A stretch of 64,000 nt of DNA from Flavobacterium luminosum (GTDB lineage: Bacteria; Bacteroidota; Bacteroidia; Flavobacteriales; Flavobacteriaceae), in contig NZ_JAMLJM010000006.1 in the NCBI RefSeq assembly GCF_023635005.1, positions 62,001 to 126,000 of the forward strand. The letters are read 5' to 3'. Both the position numbers and the translations under genes were made by a program. The stretch's first letter is position 1, and each line of letters begins with the position of its first letter. Positions 25,591 through 35,761 of this stretch are shown here, one piece after another. The notes beneath the pieces are model-generated. The model did not search any database. It worked only from the letters and a program-made list of their open reading frames with translations, and was not told the DNA's origin.

Positions 25591-25941
25591 ATGAATAAGA
25601 AATTTACCCTTTTTAATTTTTCTCTGGTTGTAGTAGTCCTTTTCGGAGTGCTATTTCAATCTATTCATTCCTTCGAACATTTGGTAGAGCAATTATCCAA
25701 GGAACATTGCCATCACAAATACCATAAAGATAAAACGGAATTTTCGCATGCGCATGATGATTTTGACGATTGTTTTGTTTGCGAATATTCTTTTAGTAAC
25801 TACATTCAAACAGAGTTTTTTACTTTCAAGTTTAAAATTCCTGTCTACAATACTACCGGTTTGTTTGGTTACGGTGAAAAATTAGTTTTTTTCTCTGGTA
25901 GTTCTCTAAATTCACGTGGCCCACCTCATTTTATTGTTTAG
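25591..25941 (+). CDS. His/Cys-rich exported small protein upstream of a TonB receptor
   Basis: A 116-residue protein with one hydrophobic N-terminal segment (about 7-27, signal or anchor) and a metal-binding-like stretch. About residues 39-63 hold many His, Asp and two Cys, including HCHHKYHKD and SHAHDDFDDC, then CFVC. Similar small proteins precede metal-related TonB receptors in Bacteroidota, so I infer a role in handling zinc or copper; this is not proven. The leader is nearly absent. The receptor gene starts 128 nt downstream on the same strand. Confidence 0.65.
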   Translation: MNKKFTLFNFSLVVVVLFGVLFQSIHSFEHLVEQLSKEHCHHKYHKDKTEFSHAHDDFDDCFVCEYSFSNYIQTEFFTFKFKIPVYNTTGLFGYGEKLVFFSGSSLNSRGPPHFIV

Positions 25942-26069
25942 TTTTTATATTATCTATCGGATTTCTATTTATAGATCTCCCGATTCTTTTGTTTAAACAA
26001 TAATTGTAAGTTTAAAGTTAACATTCGATTGCGTTTGTAAACTTTTAACTTACGCAAGAATTCTATTCA

Positions 26070-28274
26070 ATGAAATCAATTTTTTACGCATTATTTTTAG
26101 GGCTTTGCATTTTTGCGAATGCTCAGAATAAACTATCGGGTACAGTTACCGATGAAAATAAAAATACACTGGAAAATGTTATCGTTTCTATTCCAGAATT
26201 ACACAAAGAAACAAAGACCAATGCTCAAGGAGTTTATGAGTTAAGTAATCTTCCTTCAGGAAGTTTTGCTGTTATATTTACACATGCTGATTATGATTCG
26301 AATACTTCAACAGTAAAATTGAATCAATCAGAAATTGCACTTGACATTACATTAACAGAGGCACATACTCATCATATTGATGAAGTAATTATTTCTACGG
26401 TTTTCAACAAAATGCAATCTCAAAATGTGATGAAAGTTGAAAATAAGAAGATTAAAGATTTTGAACAAAAAGGAGTTACTTCCTTAGTAGAAGGATTAGC
26501 TACTATTCCTGGTGTATCTAATGTTTCTACTGGTACTTCGATTGGTAAACCCGTAATTCGTGGTTTGAGCGGGAATCGTGTTTTAATATACACACAAGGT
26601 GTTCGCCTTGAAAACCAACAGTTTGGAGAAGAACATGGATTAGGATTAAATGATTCTGGAATTGAAAGTGTAGAAGTAATAAAAGGGCCTGCATCTTTAT
26701 TGTATGGTTCGGATGCTTTGGGAGGTGTGTTGTATTTTAACCCAGAAAAATTTGCCAATGCTAATTCATATAGTGCCGATTTGAGTCAAAAGTTTTTTAG
26801 TAACACATTGGGAAGTAGTACACAGTTCGGATTGAAAACGTCTTCTGAAAATTGGAAATTTTTGGTAAGAGGTGGTTATAATACGCACGCAGATTATAAG
26901 TTACCTGATGGCAATAGAGTGACCAATACTCGTTTTGAAGAAACCGATTTTAAAACAGGAATTAGTTATTCGAATAGTTCATTTTCAAGTACTTTCCGTT
27001 ACAACGTCAACTTGATGAATTTGGGGTTACCAGAAGAACTAGGAGTAAATACTACTGTAAGAAATCCTGATTTTCCTCGTCAAGGAGTATTCAGTCAAAT
27101 TGCTAGTTTACACAATAAATTCTACTTCAAGAATTCTAAATTAGATTTAGATTTAGGATACATTAGTAATGATCGTAAAGAATTTGAAGATTCTTTGCAA
27201 CCAATTTTAGATATGGATTTGCAGACTTTTAATTTCGATGCAAAATACTATTTGCCTCATATTGGAAAGATCGAAACCATCGTAGGAGTACAAGGGATGT
27301 CACAAACCAATAAAAATTTTGGAGAAGAAATCTTGATTCCTAATGCTAAAACTAATGATATAGGAGCATTAATTACTTCTAATTATGAGTGGAAAAAGAA
27401 TACAATTCAGTTAGGTGTTCGTTTTGATAACAGAAATATCAGCACCGAAACTCATGGTGTTGTAGGAGAAGAAGGCTACTTCAAAGCAATCGATAGAAAT
27501 TTTAATAGTTTTAATGCGTCATTAGGTTATAAAACTTCAATTTCAGAAAAATTAACAGTACGATTAAACTTAGCGTCTGGATTCAGAGCTCCAAATTTGG
27601 CTGAATTGACTTCTAATGGTGTACACGAAGGAAGTAACAGATACGAGATTGGTAATGCCAATTTAAAAAACGAACAAAATATTCAAGCAGATTTAAATGT
27701 AGAATACGGAAACAAACATTTTGAATTTTTTGTAAACGGATTTTACAATAAAATCAATAATTATATTTTTATTTCTCCCAACGGAAGTGTAATCGATGAT
27801 AATGATGTGTACGATTATGTTCAGGCTAATGCTAACTTATATGGAGGAGAAGCCGGAGTGCATTTTCACCCTCATCCAATGGATTGGTTACACGTAACAA
27901 GTAGCTTTGAAAGTGTGATTGGAAAGAGAGAAAGTGGAGAATACTTGCCTTTAATCCCTTCTAATAAATGGAGTAACACCATAAAAACAGAACTGAAATG
28001 GAACGGATTCAAAGAAGGTTATTTCTCATTAAACTTAGATACCTTTTTTGCGCAAAATAATGTTGGTGAATTTGAAACTTCAACCAGTGAATATAGTTTA
28101 CTTAACCTAGGTTTTGGAGGAATTGTTAGTTGGAATACGTTTAAATTTTCTTTGAATTTGAGTGCCAATAATGTTTTAGACCGAAATTATATATCTCATT
28201 TATCACGTTTAAAAGCGGATGGAATTTCAAACATGGGAAGAAATTTTGTAGTTGGTTTAAAATTCAATTTATAG
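26070..28274 (+). CDS. TonB-dependent receptor with carboxypeptidase-like N-terminal domain
   Basis: An outer-membrane active transporter of 734 residues. It has a signal peptide (cleavage near NAQN), then a carboxypeptidase-regulatory-like/CarboxypepD_reg-like domain (about 20-95). A His-rich AHTHHIDEV precedes the plug domain (about 105-225) with GKPVIRGLSGNRVLIY and KGPASLLYGSDALGG. The rest is a β-barrel ending in the aromatic-terminated FVVGLKFNL. No SusD partner is present, so it is not a polysaccharide locus. The upstream His-rich protein and the plug sequence suggest metal (zinc or copper) uptake, an inference. Confidence 0.88.
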   Translation: MKSIFYALFLGLCIFANAQNKLSGTVTDENKNTLENVIVSIPELHKETKTNAQGVYELSNLPSGSFAVIFTHADYDSNTSTVKLNQSEIALDITLTEAHTHHIDEVIISTVFNKMQSQNVMKVENKKIKDFEQKGVTSLVEGLATIPGVSNVSTGTSIGKPVIRGLSGNRVLIYTQGVRLENQQFGEEHGLGLNDSGIESVEVIKGPASLLYGSDALGGVLYFNPEKFANANSYSADLSQKFFSNTLGSSTQFGLKTSSENWKFLVRGGYNTHADYKLPDGNRVTNTRFEETDFKTGISYSNSSFSSTFRYNVNLMNLGLPEELGVNTTVRNPDFPRQGVFSQIASLHNKFYFKNSKLDLDLGYISNDRKEFEDSLQPILDMDLQTFNFDAKYYLPHIGKIETIVGVQGMSQTNKNFGEEILIPNAKTNDIGALITSNYEWKKNTIQLGVRFDNRNISTETHGVVGEEGYFKAIDRNFNSFNASLGYKTSISEKLTVRLNLASGFRAPNLAELTSNGVHEGSNRYEIGNANLKNEQNIQADLNVEYGNKHFEFFVNGFYNKINNYIFISPNGSVIDDNDVYDYVQANANLYGGEAGVHFHPHPMDWLHVTSSFESVIGKRESGEYLPLIPSNKWSNTIKTELKWNGFKEGYFSLNLDTFFAQNNVGEFETSTSEYSLLNLGFGGIVSWNTFKFSLNLSANNVLDRNYISHLSRLKADGISNMGRNFVVGLKFNL

Positions 28275-28346
28275 TTAAGAAACTATTTTATTTTAACGAA
28301 ATACTAACATTTCAATGTTTATTTTTGTTAAAAATGAAATATGCAT

Positions 28347-28382
28347 CAATGAGTCATTTTTATAAATGGCTCATTGTTTTTT
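28347..28382 (+). terminator. terminator of the TonB receptor gene
   Basis: A 13-bp stem (CAATGAG/CTCATTG core, with one internal mismatch) around TTAT is followed by a T run at 28377-28382. Confidence 0.8.
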
Positions 28383-28405
28383 AATAAATAGTCAACCAAT
28401 CAAAA

Positions 28406-30532
28406 ATGAAACAATTAGTAACAACTTTAGCTATCGCCATTTCATTAACGGCAATGGCGCAGTCTAAGAAACCTATTAAAGGAATGAAGTATCCTGTGAC
28501 CAAGAAAGTAGTACAGACAGATGAGTATTTCGGAACAAAAATTGAAGATCCTTACCGATGGTTAGAGGACGATCGATCTCCAGAAACAGAAGCCTGGGTG
28601 AAAGAACAAAACAAAATCACATACGGGTATTTAGATCAAATTCCTTATCGTAAAGCTTTGAAAGAACGTTTGGAGAAAATGTGGAACTACGAAAAAATTG
28701 GTTCTCCTTTTACGGAAGGAAATTATACCTATTATTACAAAAATAATGGTTTACAAAATCAATCGGTTTTGTATCGTAAAGATCAAGCGGGTAAGGAAGA
28801 GGTTTTCCTAGATCCTAATACTTTTTCCAAAGATGGAACTACTTCGTTAGGAAATATTAATTTTTCAGAAGACGGATCTAAAGTTGCTTACGGAATCTCT
28901 GTTGGTGGTTCTGATTGGAGAAAATTTATTATTATGGAAGCGGCTTCCAAAAAAATCTTGGAAGACACTATCGTGGATGTTAAATTTAGTGGGGTATCAT
29001 GGTATAAAAACGAAGGTTTCTACTACTCAAGTTATGATAAACCACAAGGAAGTGAACTATCTGCGAAAACAGACCAACACAAATTGTATTATCATAAATT
29101 AGGTACTTCGCAGAAAGAAGATAAAGTTGTTTTCGGATTGGATCAAAAACGTCGTTATGTGGGTGGACTAGTAACGGAGGATAATAAATATTTAATCATT
29201 TCTGCTGCAAATTCAACTTCTGGTGGAGAGTTGTATATCAAAGATTTGACACAAGAGAACAGTCCAATTGTTACTATTTTAGATAATTTTGATACGGATA
29301 CAGATTTCTTAGATAATGTGGGAGATCAATTATATTTTGTTACGAACCTAAATGCGCCTAACAAAAAAATTGTGATGATTGATGCTAAAAATCCTGCTGT
29401 TGCCAATTGGAAAACCATCATCGAAGAAACAGAAAACGTATTAAATCCTTCTACGGGTGGTGGTTCTATTTTTGCTAATTATATGAAAGATGCAGTTTCT
29501 ATGGTAAAACAATTTGATTATCAAGGTAATTTAATTAGAACAATCGATTTACCGGGTGTAGGAACTGCAGGAGGTTTTGTAGGAAAAAGAGCGGAAGAAG
29601 TACTTTATTTTTCTTTTTCAAATTACTTTACTCCAGGTAGCATTTATAGCTTTAACGTGAAAAGTGGAGTTTCTGCTGTATATCAAAAACCTAAAGTAGA
29701 TTTCAAATCGGAAGATTATGAATCTAAACAGATTTTTTATACTTCTGCTGATGGAACAAAAATCCCAATGATTATCACTTACAAAAAAGGAACAAAATTA
29801 GACGGAAAAAATCCTACCATGTTATATGGTTATGGAGGCTTTAATGTTAGTTTGACTCCTTCTTTTAGTATTGCCAATGCATTATGGTTAGAAAATGGAG
29901 GAATTTATGCCGTTGCTAATTTGAGAGGTGGTGGAGAATACGGTAAAAAATGGCATAATGCGGGTACGCAAATGCAAAAACAAAATGTTTTTGATGATTT
30001 TATAGCAGCTGCAGAATATTTAATTGCTAATAAATATACTTCAAAACAATATTTAGCAATCAGAGGTGGTTCTAACGGAGGTTTGTTAGTTGGAGCGTGT
30101 ATGACCCAACGTCCTGATTTGTTTAGAGTAGCTTTACCTGCTGTTGGAGTATTGGATATGTTGCGTTACCATACATTCACAGCAGGTGCAGGTTGGGCTT
30201 ACGATTATGGAACTGCTGAACAATCAAAAGAAATGTTTGAATATATTAAGAAATATTCACCGGTTCATAATGTTAAAAAAGGAGTGCAATATCCGGCCAC
30301 TATGGTCACTACAGGGGATCATGATGATCGTGTGGTACCTGCACATAGTTTTAAATTTGCTGCCGAATTACAAGAAAAGCAAACTGGAGCAAATCCTACT
30401 CTTATCCGTATTGATATTAATGCTGGACATGGAGCTGGAAAATCGGTTGCCGCATCAATACAAGAAAATGTAGATATACAAGCATTTACCTTATTTAATA
30501 TGGGTTTTACATCGTTACCTATTAAAAAGTAA
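28406..30532 (+). CDS. prolyl oligopeptidase family serine peptidase (S9A)
   Basis: A 708-residue peptidase that cleaves short peptides after proline. The signal peptide ([20 protein letters not shown]) indicates export to the periplasm. The N-terminal β-propeller domain (about 60-430) begins after [13 protein letters not shown]. The C-terminal α/β-hydrolase (about 440-708) has the nucleophile in GGSNGG (Ser about 556), Asp in GDHDDRV (about 641), and His in NAGHGAG (about 675). A perfect terminator follows. It is monocistronic. Confidence 0.94.
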   Translation: MKQLVTTLAIAISLTAMAQSKKPIKGMKYPVTKKVVQTDEYFGTKIEDPYRWLEDDRSPETEAWVKEQNKITYGYLDQIPYRKALKERLEKMWNYEKIGSPFTEGNYTYYYKNNGLQNQSVLYRKDQAGKEEVFLDPNTFSKDGTTSLGNINFSEDGSKVAYGISVGGSDWRKFIIMEAASKKILEDTIVDVKFSGVSWYKNEGFYYSSYDKPQGSELSAKTDQHKLYYHKLGTSQKEDKVVFGLDQKRRYVGGLVTEDNKYLIISAANSTSGGELYIKDLTQENSPIVTILDNFDTDTDFLDNVGDQLYFVTNLNAPNKKIVMIDAKNPAVANWKTIIEETENVLNPSTGGGSIFANYMKDAVSMVKQFDYQGNLIRTIDLPGVGTAGGFVGKRAEEVLYFSFSNYFTPGSIYSFNVKSGVSAVYQKPKVDFKSEDYESKQIFYTSADGTKIPMIITYKKGTKLDGKNPTMLYGYGGFNVSLTPSFSIANALWLENGGIYAVANLRGGGEYGKKWHNAGTQMQKQNVFDDFIAAAEYLIANKYTSKQYLAIRGGSNGGLLVGACMTQRPDLFRVALPAVGVLDMLRYHTFTAGAGWAYDYGTAEQSKEMFEYIKKYSPVHNVKKGVQYPATMVTTGDHDDRVVPAHSFKFAAELQEKQTGANPTLIRIDINAGHGAGKSVAASIQENVDIQAFTLFNMGFTSLPIKK

Positions 30533-30547
30533 ATCCAATAGATTAAT

Positions 30548-30581
30548 AAAAAAAGACTAAGTTGTTACTTAGTCTTTTTTT
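30548..30581. terminator. terminator between S9 peptidase and DCC genes
   Basis: An 11-bp stem AAAAGACTAAG/CTTAGTCTTTT with a 6-nt loop, and A7 and T7 at its sides, can work in both directions. Confidence 0.85.
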
Positions 30582-30602
30582 ATGGTTTTAAATTTTTACT
30601 AA

Positions 30603-31019
30603 TTATTCTAAAAATTTAGCTTTTAATTCAGGAGTAGGAATCCAACACGACTCCTTTTTTCCGTACCATTTATAACGATTTTTTGCGATGTAATCATATA
30701 AAACATCTCGTAGTGCATTGGGGATAATTCTAAAAATGAGAGTATAGTTAAAGAAATTACTTAAATGTTTAGCAATTTGTAACACTGCTCCAGACTTGTA
30801 ATAATAAGCCACACCAGGTTCATACAATACTATACTGTCTATTTTTTTATCTGAAATACCTAAATATTTAAGAATATCTTGACCAAGTTTTGATTGTAAC
30901 GGTACAAAACGAAAAATATCTTTTTTATCGTGTTTTATAATGTATTGCACTGAAGAATTACATAAATTACATAATCCATCAAACAAAATTATTTTTTTAT
31001 CTTTTGGTAAACTTTCCAT
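30603..31019 (-). CDS. DCC family thiol-disulfide oxidoreductase (DUF393)
   Basis: A 138-residue thioredoxin-like protein. It carries the family's DxxCxxC motif in LFDGLCNLCNSS (about 12-23), then the conserved FVPLQSKLGQDIL segment (about 38-50). The C-terminal part has NALRDVLYDYIAKNRYKWYG. Thiol-disulfide exchange is inferred from the motif; the partner is unknown. There is 1 nt between the mutS2 stop and its ATG, so it is translated from the same message as mutS2. Confidence 0.85.
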   Translation of the reverse strand: MESLPKDKKIILFDGLCNLCNSSVQYIIKHDKKDIFRFVPLQSKLGQDILKYLGISDKKIDSIVLYEPGVAYYYKSGAVLQIAKHLSNFFNYTLIFRIIPNALRDVLYDYIAKNRYKWYGKKESCWIPTPELKAKFLE

Positions 31020-31020
31020 A

Positions 31021-33189
31021 TTATTTAGGTTGGATGTATTCTAGTTGATCTAAACTCACTTTTGATGTAAAAATACCGTAGTTTACGGTAGCTTTATTTT
31101 TTTCAATAGCATCAATAGTACCAATAGATTTGCCATCTATCATTCGTACACGATCACCTACCTTAAGTATTACTTTAGGTTTGTTTTCTTCTTCTATTTT
31201 TGCTTTCAGTTTCTTTTCCTTTTTTTCTTTTCGGATTTCTTCAACTTTTTCTTTTACTTCAGCAACAATTTGTTTTTCAATTGTTTCCTTGACTTTCTTT
31301 TCTTTTACGGTTAATTTTTTACGTTTAGAATTTTCAATTTCAACCATTTTAAGGAATTCGCCAATCAATTCTTTTTTATTCTTGTTATTGAAATATTTCT
31401 CGGAAATATCATCAATTTTTTGCCCCATATAAATCAGACGTTGATTAGCATCATACAATTCCTGGTAACGTTCTAATTTTTCCTGAATTTTAGCATTAAT
31501 CGTTTCCATTTTCTTGCTCTCTTCACGGGCTTTGTTTTCTTCTTCTTTTAAATTTAAAGAAGTTTTTTCAAGTTTAGAGCGTTCCTTTTGCAAGGAAGCA
31601 ATGGTTTTGTCAAAACGAACTTTGCCGCCTTCAATTTTTTTCTTAGCACGATTAATTAACCCAAAAGGAATGCCGTTTTTTTGAGCTACTTCAAAAGTAA
31701 ACGAACTACCAGCTTGTCCTAAAACTAATTTAAACATGGGTTCTAATGTTTTTTCATCAAAAAGCATATTCGCATTAGTGGCACAAGGAAGTTCGTTTGC
31801 AAGAATTTTCAAATTAGAATAATGTGTCGTGATAATACCGAAGGCTTCACGGTGATAAAATTCCTCTAAAAAAACTTCGGCCAATGCTCCTCCTAATTCA
31901 GGATCAGAACCAGTACCAAATTCATCGATTAAAAACAAAGTTTTAGAATTACATTTCTTCAAGAAATAATTCATGTTCTTCAATCGGTAACTGTATGTAC
32001 TCAAATGATTTTCAATAGATTGGTTGTCTCCGATATCGGTCATAATTCGATCGAAAAGACAAGTTTCACTACGTTCATGAACAGGAATTAATAATCCTGA
32101 TTGAAGCATTAATTGAAGTAACCCCACAGTTTTCATCGATATGGTCTTTCCTCCCGCATTGGGTCCCGAAATAACAATAATTCTATTTTCTTGATTGAAT
32201 TCAAAGGTTTGTGGATATGTAGTTTGCCCTTTTTCTTTATTAGTTATATACAGAATAGGGTGGTAGGCCTCTCGAAGATAAACTCTTCTTTCTTGAGTGA
32301 TTCGAGGTAAAATACCATTAATTTTTCTGGCATATTTGGCTTTGGCAGCAATAACATCAATATCCGTTAAGAAATCTTGGTACTGTACTAACAAAGGCAA
32401 ATAGGGACGAATCGTATTGGTTAATGATTTTAAAATCTTAATAATTTCTTCCCGTTCTTCATATTCTAAATTGGCCAATTCTCGAGAGTATCTTAACGTA
32501 GCTTCAGGCTCAATATAAGCGATACTTCCAGTCTTAGAACTGCCTAAAATAGAACCTTTTACTTTACGACGATACATCGCTAAAACTGCTAAAACACGTC
32601 TGTTTTCAACAACTGTCTCTCTAATTTCGTCTAAATAACCCAAAGCGTTATATTGGCTTAATGCCATCCCAAAACTCTGATTTACTTTTCCTCTCACCAC
32701 ATTAATATCTCTCCTGATATTCAAGAGATCGGGAGAAGCATCATCTTTAATTTCACCGTATTTGTCTAAAACACTTTCGATGGCTTTAGTAATGTCTTTG
32801 GTGATTTCAATAGCACTAGATTTTAAATACAACGAAGGATAATAATCTTCAAATTTCTTTAGAAATAATAGTAAAGTATTAGCATTTTCAGAAATAGAAT
32901 GAATCTTTTTGAAACTCGCTAGTTCTAAGAAACTATCTTCAATGCCAAGAAATTTTATTTCATTTGTTATCGGCTCAAAACCATGATTTGGCAAAGCATT
33001 ATTATTATCGAAAGAGGAACGGTACTCAGAGGTTTGCAGTAACGATTGCATTAATTCCTCTTCACTTTTTATAGGTGTAATGGTGAGCACTTTTTCGGCT
33101 CCCAATTCGGTTACACAACGTTCCGAAATGGTTTCCAACACCGTTTGAAATTGTAAATCTTGTAGCGTTTTATTATTTATTGAAATCAT
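31021..33189 (-). CDS. mutS2: MutS2-like DNA-binding ATPase, without Smr domain
   Basis: A 722-residue MutS2-family protein that binds branched DNA or colliding ribosomes in other bacteria. The core and clamp region (about 1-320) is followed by the ATPase with Walker A GPNAGGKTISMK (about 340-351), Walker B FLIDEFGTGSDP (about 420-431), and GIITTHYSNLK. Residues about 515-660 form a long coiled coil very rich in Lys and Glu. The C-terminus is a KOW-like β domain (VGDRVRMIDGKSIGTIDAI). The Smr nuclease domain that ends MutS2 in Bacillus or Helicobacter is not seen. Confidence 0.88.
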   Translation of the reverse strand: MISINNKTLQDLQFQTVLETISERCVTELGAEKVLTITPIKSEEELMQSLLQTSEYRSSFDNNNALPNHGFEPITNEIKFLGIEDSFLELASFKKIHSISENANTLLLFLKKFEDYYPSLYLKSSAIEITKDITKAIESVLDKYGEIKDDASPDLLNIRRDINVVRGKVNQSFGMALSQYNALGYLDEIRETVVENRRVLAVLAMYRRKVKGSILGSSKTGSIAYIEPEATLRYSRELANLEYEEREEIIKILKSLTNTIRPYLPLLVQYQDFLTDIDVIAAKAKYARKINGILPRITQERRVYLREAYHPILYITNKEKGQTTYPQTFEFNQENRIIVISGPNAGGKTISMKTVGLLQLMLQSGLLIPVHERSETCLFDRIMTDIGDNQSIENHLSTYSYRLKNMNYFLKKCNSKTLFLIDEFGTGSDPELGGALAEVFLEEFYHREAFGIITTHYSNLKILANELPCATNANMLFDEKTLEPMFKLVLGQAGSSFTFEVAQKNGIPFGLINRAKKKIEGGKVRFDKTIASLQKERSKLEKTSLNLKEEENKAREESKKMETINAKIQEKLERYQELYDANQRLIYMGQKIDDISEKYFNNKNKKELIGEFLKMVEIENSKRKKLTVKEKKVKETIEKQIVAEVKEKVEEIRKEKKEKKLKAKIEEENKPKVILKVGDRVRMIDGKSIGTIDAIEKNKATVNYGIFTSKVSLDQLEYIQPK

Positions 33190-33248
33190 TTTTAATTACT
33201 AAAATGTCAAAGTTACAAAGAATAGGAGAAGCAATAGTCCAATCTGAC

Positions 33249-33256
33249 TATATTTG
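33249..33256 (+). promoter_or_regulatory. -7 box for ung
   Basis: TATATTTG ends 14 nt before the ung ATG at 33271. No -33 TTG is evident. Confidence 0.6.
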
Positions 33257-33270
33257 CAAAAAAATAACAA

Positions 33271-33942
33271 ATGTTACCTTATAATTTAGATGCTTCTTGG
33301 AAATCTTTCTTTGAGACCGAACAGCATAAAGAATATTTTGAAAAGTTGATGATTCAAGTGGAAAATGAATACAATCATGATATTTGCTTTCCTCCAAAAG
33401 AATTAATTTTTAATGCATTTGTTATTTGTCCGTTGAATGATTTAAAAATTGTCATCATTGGTCAAGACCCTTATCACGGAGAAGGAGAGGCAAATGGATT
33501 GTGTTTTTCTGTCAACGATGGTGTAGCCATTCCACCTTCTTTAAAAAATATTTTCACTGAAATTAACCTTGAATACGATAGGGTTTTCTTTCCTACTTCA
33601 GGAAATTTAGAGCGTTGGGCAAAACAAGGCGTTTTATTGCTTAACGCTTCATTGACCGTTAGAAAGGATCAGGCCAATAGTCATAAGCATTTAAATTGGA
33701 ATACTTTCACTGATAATGCAATTCGGTTTATTTCTGAAAATACTGAAAATACCGTTTTTCTTCTGTGGGGAAGTTATGCACAAAAAAAAGGAGCCAAAAT
33801 TGACCGAAATAAACACTTAGTTTTAGAAACTGGACATCCTTCACCTTTAAGTGCTAATAGAGGATTATGGTTTGGCAATAATCATTTTAATAGTGCTAAC
33901 GATTACTTATTGGTTCATGGTAGAAAGCCTATAGAATGGTAA
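33271..33942 (+). CDS. ung: uracil-DNA glycosylase
   Basis: Removes uracil from DNA as the first step of base-excision repair. The 223-residue family 1 enzyme has the catalytic water-activating motif GQDPYHGEGEANGLCFSV (about 63-80; Asp65) and the uracil-recognition NASLTV (about 124-129). The DNA-intercalation loop is HPSPLSANRG (about 189-198). The stop codon directly abuts the stop of the convergent transglutaminase-like gene. Confidence 0.96.
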   Translation: MLPYNLDASWKSFFETEQHKEYFEKLMIQVENEYNHDICFPPKELIFNAFVICPLNDLKIVIIGQDPYHGEGEANGLCFSVNDGVAIPPSLKNIFTEINLEYDRVFFPTSGNLERWAKQGVLLLNASLTVRKDQANSHKHLNWNTFTDNAIRFISENTENTVFLLWGSYAQKKGAKIDRNKHLVLETGHPSPLSANRGLWFGNNHFNSANDYLLVHGRKPIEW

Positions 33943-34887
33943 TTAATTATTTAAGGTTAGTTGTCCCAAAATAGTTTCGCTCATGAATTGTCCACCAGGA
34001 TAATAGGCGGTGTAATCTAGATTTAACCAAATTTGTCCGTGTTCATCAATATGGTAATGTATTTTTTTTCCTTTGCTTTCTTCTTTAAAAAGTACATTTC
34101 GAATAAGATAAACTATATTTTCTAAATCCCTTTGGGTTCCTATTAGCATTTCCGGGTAAATATGAGCATCGGTATGAATTAATCTCGGAACACCACCAAC
34201 TGCTTTTATACCAGCAGCCATAAGGACGGCATGATCATCACAATCACCAGAAAAATGTTGTAAAGATTCTGAAGCAGAAGCGATATAGTTATTACCTAAT
34301 GGATCGTTGACATAATTCCAGTGTGTTTTTATTTCTTTAAATACGGCAAAACACTGAATAATTGTTCGATATTCTCTGTACCCTTTCATTCTTTTTACAT
34401 CTGTAAAATGCTTGGTGGTGGCATATAGGGCAAAGTTTCTCACTTTTGGATTTTGAAAATCAATAGACTTCAAAACCTTGAATTTATTAGGGAAAGGCAG
34501 TAGTTTACCAATGATAATATCTTGCGGATATGGATTATCCCCCATGGTGTAAACCATCGATCTATAATCGTCATAAACCCTATAAAAGCTATAGGTGCCA
34601 AAAAGAGTCCCGTAGATTAAAATGATGAAATAGCAAAAAATACCAATAATAAGATATTTTTTGATGCTATGTAAGATTAGCTGATAGACTATTAGTATGA
34701 AAATAAAAAGTAAAATTCGGTCAATAGGAATTTTAAAATCGGTTTCTTTAAGATTTTGATGCGCGATTATAAAAGTTGGTATTGCCAATAAGACATTCAA
34801 AAGAAAAATGACCACAGTATCCCAAGGCTTTGGCAAAGAAAGCTTGTCTTTATAGTGAATATAATTTTTTTGGAAAATTGTAGTCAT
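33943..34887 (-). CDS. transglutaminase-like domain membrane protein
   Basis: A 314-residue protein with three or four N-terminal hydrophobic segments (about 22-115), followed by a periplasmic or cytosolic transglutaminase-like domain. The papain-like triad is suggested by Cys in HFSGDCDDHAVLM (about 217), His in HTDAHIYPEM, and Asp in IWLNLDYT near the end. Function (peptide cleavage or crosslinking) is unknown. It is probably cotranscribed after the upstream solute-binding protein gene (28-nt gap). Confidence 0.75.
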   Translation of the reverse strand: MTTIFQKNYIHYKDKLSLPKPWDTVVIFLLNVLLAIPTFIIAHQNLKETDFKIPIDRILLFIFILIVYQLILHSIKKYLIIGIFCYFIILIYGTLFGTYSFYRVYDDYRSMVYTMGDNPYPQDIIIGKLLPFPNKFKVLKSIDFQNPKVRNFALYATTKHFTDVKRMKGYREYRTIIQCFAVFKEIKTHWNYVNDPLGNNYIASASESLQHFSGDCDDHAVLMAAGIKAVGGVPRLIHTDAHIYPEMLIGTQRDLENIVYLIRNVLFKEESKGKKIHYHIDEHGQIWLNLDYTAYYPGGQFMSETILGQLTLNN

Positions 34888-34915
34888 TTTTACTTTAAAC
34901 GATAGACCAATTGAC

Positions 34916-35761
34916 TTATTTTATTGCCTTTTCGTAAGATATTTTATTTTCGATTAAATTTAAATCAAACAATTTATTTTGTACCAAATTAAAGGTGTTT
35001 TTATCCAGTTGTTTCTGAGACCAACGAGTTAATCTCAACCATTCTTGAATATCTTCTAGTTTTTGATTGTATCGAGATGCCAATGTTCTGTCGATACTAG
35101 GAATTTCTTTAAATTCTATGGTTGTATTATTGATGATTTCTAAAATTAGTTCAACAGTTGACTCGTTATTCAATAAAAATTCATTACGAACAGCAATTAC
35201 AAAGCAAGGCCAAGGAGTAGGGCAGTCAGCTATTCTGCGGAATGTTCCCTGATCTACTAACGGTTTTGTTGTAAATCGTTCCCACATGAAGTAATCGGCT
35301 TTACCGGATGAAAGCGATTCAACGGCACCATCGATATTGTTAACTACTTCAAACGGTAGCGTCTTGGTATCCCAATTTTGGTTTTGAGCATTGATAAAAC
35401 TCATAAGGTGTGAGCCGGAACCTAATCTCGATATTGCTGCTTTCTTACCTTCTAAATCAGAAAGTTGTTTGAAATTTGATTTAGCATCTACGTGAATACC
35501 CCAAATTAAAGGAGATTCTACAAAAACTTGTACAATACTACAATCATTACCCGCAGCGATGTCTTTGATAACTCCTTCAGTAAGAAGAATAGAAATATCG
35601 GCCTCATTTTCTTTCAGCATTTGACACATTTTACCGGTACCTTCAGGAACATCGGTCCACTGTAAATCGATACCAACTTCATCAAATTCACCATTTTCAA
35701 TACACAAATGCCAAGGAAGATTAAAATGTTCAGGAACACCAACAATTTTTACAGTTTTCAT
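34916..35761 (-). CDS. stand-alone periplasmic-binding-protein-like (SsuA/THI5-type) protein
   Basis: A 281-residue type 2 periplasmic-binding-protein fold, resembling the Ca3427/SsuA-THI5-like group. Features include VPEHFNLPWHLCIENGEF (about 8-25), GTGKMCQMLKENEADISIL (about 41-59), SRLGSGSHLM (about 109-118), and DYFMWERFTTKPL. There is no signal peptide, lipobox or neighbouring ABC permease or ATPase. It is therefore probably a cytosolic ligand-binding protein or an enzyme of pyrimidine or thiamine type (inference). Confidence 0.7.
   Translation of the reverse strand: MKTVKIVGVPEHFNLPWHLCIENGEFDEVGIDLQWTDVPEGTGKMCQMLKENEADISILLTEGVIKDIAAGNDCSIVQVFVESPLIWGIHVDAKSNFKQLSDLEGKKAAISRLGSGSHLMSFINAQNQNWDTKTLPFEVVNNIDGAVESLSSGKADYFMWERFTTKPLVDQGTFRRIADCPTPWPCFVIAVRNEFLLNNESTVELILEIINNTTIEFKEIPSIDRTLASRYNQKLEDIQEWLRLTRWSQKQLDKNTFNLVQNKLFDLNLIENKISYEKAIK

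Noticed and set aside
28884..30473. Alternative-frame open frames inside the S9 peptidase gene
   Set aside because: They lie within a gene with a complete catalytic triad and have no domain or start signal of their own.
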